From Akkermansiaceae bacterium (lineage in GTDB: Bacteria > Verrucomicrobiota > Verrucomicrobiia > Verrucomicrobiales > Akkermansiaceae), in the NCBI GenBank assembly GCA_029287105.1, contig JARFRT010000110.1, positions 1 to 6,740 on the forward strand: 6,740 nucleotides of DNA, in the 5' to 3' direction. Below are positions 4,578 to 6,740 of the stretch, in pieces. Made by a program: the position numbers and the translations under genes. The notes beneath the pieces were generated by a model. That model was given only the letters and a program-made list of their open reading frames with translations. It made no database searches and had not been told where the DNA came from. Positions within the stretch are counted from its first letter, which is position 1; every line of letters begins with the position of its first letter.

Positions 4578-6041
4578 ATGATCCTCATGAAATCCATCAC
4601 CCGCACGGTTCGCAACGCCACGTTCTTTTTTGCCACCCTATGGCTCTGCGCCACCGGCTCGCTGCACGCTGCGGAGTTGTCCACGGCGTTTCCGAAGGAA
4701 CCGCCGCCGCTCGAATTGGCACCCCGACTCGGGCGTCCGTTTGGCGACCATGCGGTCTTCCAACAGAACATGCCCGTCCCCGTCTGGGGCTGGACGCTCG
4801 CGGGTGCGGACGTCGTGGTGACCTTTGATCGGCAGAAGCATTCCGCCACGGCCGGGGCGGACGGCCGCTGGGAAGTGCGCTTGGATCCCATGCCCGCGGA
4901 CCGACTGAAGTCGGTGAATGACGCGCCTCCCGGGCGCACCCTCACCGTCGTCACCCGCGCCGGCGGCAAGGAGGAGACGAAGAGTTTTTCTAACATCCTC
5001 ATCGGCGAAGTCTGGCTTTGCTCGGGGCAGTCGAACATGGCGGTGCGCTTCGGCAACACCGCCTATCCGAAGGATTCCAAGAAGGAAGCCGACTACCCGG
5101 CGCTGCGCTTTCTGGACGAGGAGTGGACCGTCAGCACGCCCCGGACCTGCGGCAAGTGCTACAGCGTGTCGTTTGTCTTCGGGCGCAAACTGCAGAGTGA
5201 GCTGCTGGTTCCCGTCGGCCTGATGAATGCCGCGGTGGCGGGCACCGGGATTGACGGCTGGCAGTATGTCGCGCCCGGCGAACCGCCGATCAAGACGAAG
5301 TACCAGAACTTCATCCCCAAAATCGAGCCGCTGGTCGGCCATGCGATGCGCGGCACGCTATGGTACCAGGGCGAGGCCAACGTCAAGGACGGGCAGGGCT
5401 ACCTGCCGAAGATGAAGCGTCTGATCGAAGGATGGCGCGGCGTCTGGAAGCAGGGAGATTTTCCGTTCTACTTTGTCCAACTCGCCTCGATGGGTGAATC
5501 CCCCACCGACAAGCCGGAAGGCGGCGACGGACGGGCGGGTATCCGCAACGCCCAGTTCGAGGCCCTTGCAATCCCGAACACCGGCATGGCAGTCGCCATC
5601 GACATCGGCGGCCGCGGGGAGCACCCGAAAAACAAATACGACGTCGGCTTGCGGCTGGCGCGCTGGGCGCTGCACAAGGACTACGGTCGTAAGGACCTGG
5701 TGCCGAGTGGTCCGCTCTATCGCAGCCATCAGGTCGAGGGCCGCACCATCCGGGTCAAATTCGAATATGCGCAGCACGGCTTGATGCTGGCCAGGAAAGA
5801 CGGCCCGGAGCCGGCGGTGCCGACACCGGACGCCGCGATCCCGTGGTTGTCGATCCAGGCCAAGGACGGCAGCTGGTATTGGGCGGAGGGCAAAATCGAA
5901 GGCTCGGACCTGATCGTCTCCTCCAAGGAGGTCGCCGAGCCGGTCGCGGTGCGCTACGCCTACACCCAGTTTCCGGTCGGCTGCAATTTATACAACCGGG
6001 ACGGCCTGCCCGCCTCGCCGTTCACCACCTGCGGCTACTGA
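4578..6041 (+). CDS. Exported sialate O-acetylesterase, long classical form
   Basis: The 487-residue product has the full architecture of bacterial SIAE-like enzymes. A signal peptide (1-32, ending LHAAE) is followed by an N-terminal beta-sandwich-like region (about 45-140) with the typical FGDHAVFQQNMPVPVWG. The SGNH catalytic part comes next: EVWLCSGQSNM (144-154, Ser152 nucleophile), the NAAVAGTGIDGW block (217-228), LWYQGEAN (261-268), DIGGRGEHPKNK (342-353) with likely catalytic His349, and the C-terminal landmark LYNRDGLPASPFTT (471-484). It probably removes O-acetyl groups from sialic acids or other acetylated glycans in the periplasm or outside the cell. The alternative start ATG 4587 (Met4) gives MKSIT..., like the MKS starts of the other two exported proteins here, and may be the real one; neither has a Shine-Dalgarno sequence. 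It differs strongly from the esterase at 1221-2405, so the two are not a recent duplication. Confidence 0.92.
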   Translation: MILMKSITRTVRNATFFFATLWLCATGSLHAAELSTAFPKEPPPLELAPRLGRPFGDHAVFQQNMPVPVWGWTLAGADVVVTFDRQKHSATAGADGRWEVRLDPMPADRLKSVNDAPPGRTLTVVTRAGGKEETKSFSNILIGEVWLCSGQSNMAVRFGNTAYPKDSKKEADYPALRFLDEEWTVSTPRTCGKCYSVSFVFGRKLQSELLVPVGLMNAAVAGTGIDGWQYVAPGEPPIKTKYQNFIPKIEPLVGHAMRGTLWYQGEANVKDGQGYLPKMKRLIEGWRGVWKQGDFPFYFVQLASMGESPTDKPEGGDGRAGIRNAQFEALAIPNTGMAVAIDIGGRGEHPKNKYDVGLRLARWALHKDYGRKDLVPSGPLYRSHQVEGRTIRVKFEYAQHGLMLARKDGPEPAVPTPDAAIPWLSIQAKDGSWYWAEGKIEGSDLIVSSKEVAEPVAVRYAYTQFPVGCNLYNRDGLPASPFTTCGY

Positions 6042-6099
6042 GCCGTCAGCGTGCCGGCTGGCCAGGTGGACGCGGGTGAAGCGCGGGTTTGTATTGCCA

Positions 6100-6136
6100 C
6101 AGGGAAAGACGGCCATTCCGTCCTGCCCCCTTTTTT
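6100..6136 (+). terminator. Candidate intrinsic terminator between convergent esterase and rsmH
   Basis: GACGG (6108-6112) and CCGTC (6118-6122) form a 5-bp stem around CCATT, extendable by CAG/CTG across an internal bulge. A run of six T follows at 6131-6136, eight bases after the stem. On the minus strand the same stem is followed directly by TTT, so it might act weakly in both directions. Position between two convergent genes supports the call; the short stem and the distance to the T run weaken it. Confidence 0.4.
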
Positions 6137-6152
6137 ACAAAAGCTTGATCGT

Positions 6153-6740
6153 CTAGGGAGACGGCGCCCTCACCGCCCAGCGCAGTTTGGCGGAGCTTGC
6201 CCGCGGGTTGTCGTATTTCTCGCTGGAGGAGGCGCGGATGACGCTCTCGCTGATCGCGCTGTAAAGCCCATCTGCCAGCCCCGATTGGAAGGCTTTTTTC
6301 ACGCGGCGATCCTCGCCACTGTGAAAGGTCAGGACCGCGACGCGTCCGCCCGGCCTCAGGCAGTCGGGCAGCCCGCGCAGCCAGCCGTCGAGGACTTGGA
6401 ATTCATCGTTGACCGCAATTCGCAGCGCCTGAAAAACAAGACGCTGACTGAGTTTGATCCGATCTTCGTCGAAGTGTTTGGGCAGGGCCTGCGCGATGGC
6501 GCGAGCGAGTTCTCCCGTGGTCTCAAATTCCTGATTGGCCAGGGCGCTGGCCAGGAGTGCGGCGTTGGGCTCGTCCGCATTTTCACGCAATAGATTGGCG
6601 AGTTCCGGGGCGTCCAATTTTCTGATCAGGGCGCTGGCCGACACCCCCTTGTTAGGGTTCATTCGCATATCGAGCGGTCCTTGGTGTTTGAAGCTGAACC
6701 CGCGTGCCGGATTGTCGATCTGCATCGAAGAGACGCCAAG
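6153..6740 (-). CDS. rsmH: 16S rRNA (cytosine(1402)-N4)-methyltransferase RsmH, C-terminal part
   Basis: RsmH (MraW) uses S-adenosylmethionine to methylate N4 of C1402 in 16S rRNA. The visible 195 codons are open at the right edge (base 6740) and end at TAG 6155-6153. They start inside the conserved LGVSS motif and continue with RGFSF and GPLDMRM (21-27), RLVFQALRIAVNDE (about 95-108), LRPGGRVAVLTFHSGEDR (about 128-145) and the C-terminal NPRASSAKLRWA (178-189). These match the family order exactly. An in-frame ATG at 6725 lies within the conserved domain and is not the real start. Roughly the first third of the enzyme, including the SAM-binding GxGxG region, is off-window. The C-terminal part is shorter than in E. 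coli because the insert between HSxEDR and NPRA is reduced. Its 3' neighbour is the convergent esterase gene rather than ftsL. Confidence 0.93.
   Translation of the reverse strand, partial: LGVSSMQIDNPARGFSFKHQGPLDMRMNPNKGVSASALIRKLDAPELANLLRENADEPNAALLASALANQEFETTGELARAIAQALPKHFDEDRIKLSQRLVFQALRIAVNDEFQVLDGWLRGLPDCLRPGGRVAVLTFHSGEDRRVKKAFQSGLADGLYSAISESVIRASSSEKYDNPRASSAKLRWAVRAPSP

Noticed and set aside
4638..5342. Minus-strand frames of 234 and 201 codons overlapping the long esterase
   Set aside because: Shadows of a GC-rich coding region with no recognisable domains.

Overview
The window looks like a piece of a moderately GC-rich bacterial chromosome, most likely from Verrucomicrobiota or a related PVC-group bacterium. 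This rests on the kind of genes present: two different exported sialate O-acetylesterase-type (SASA) esterases, a secreted PDZ protein, a DUF3175 protein and a short-tailed RsmH. Most starts also lack a Shine-Dalgarno sequence. No marker gene settles the taxonomy, so the assignment is an inference.

Layout. Bases 1-288 (minus) hold the first 96 codons of an exported PDZ-domain protein that runs off the left edge. A perfect 8-bp dyad (287-306) abuts its start codon. Bases 529-870 (minus) encode a 113-residue DUF3175 protein with a GTG start and a strong ribosome binding site. A gene-free stretch (871-1220) carries hairpins and repeat-like sequence. It is followed by three plus-strand genes: a short SASA-type esterase (1221-2405), a tryptophanase/tyrosine phenol-lyase family PLP enzyme (2848-4302), and a longer classical sialate O-acetylesterase (4578-6041). 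The gaps between them are 442 and 275 bases, so they need not form one operon. The second gap contains a decayed left end of an IS481-like insertion sequence (4341-4431). Bases 6153-6740 (minus) are the 3' two-thirds of rsmH, convergent with the second esterase, with a candidate terminator between them.

How the genes fit together. The two esterases both carry signal peptides and GQSNM serine motifs. They probably deacetylate sugars or polysaccharides outside the cytoplasm, and their different architectures suggest different substrates. The PLP lyase is cytoplasmic and has no obvious metabolic link to them. Its sequence keeps most of the tyrosine phenol-lyase pocket but replaces the normally invariant Arg contacting the cofactor (Arg217 in the Citrobacter enzyme) with Leu, and changes several other pocket positions. 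This makes it the most interesting gene here. RsmH is a housekeeping ribosome-maturation enzyme. No CRISPR array, tRNA, rRNA or complete mobile element was seen.
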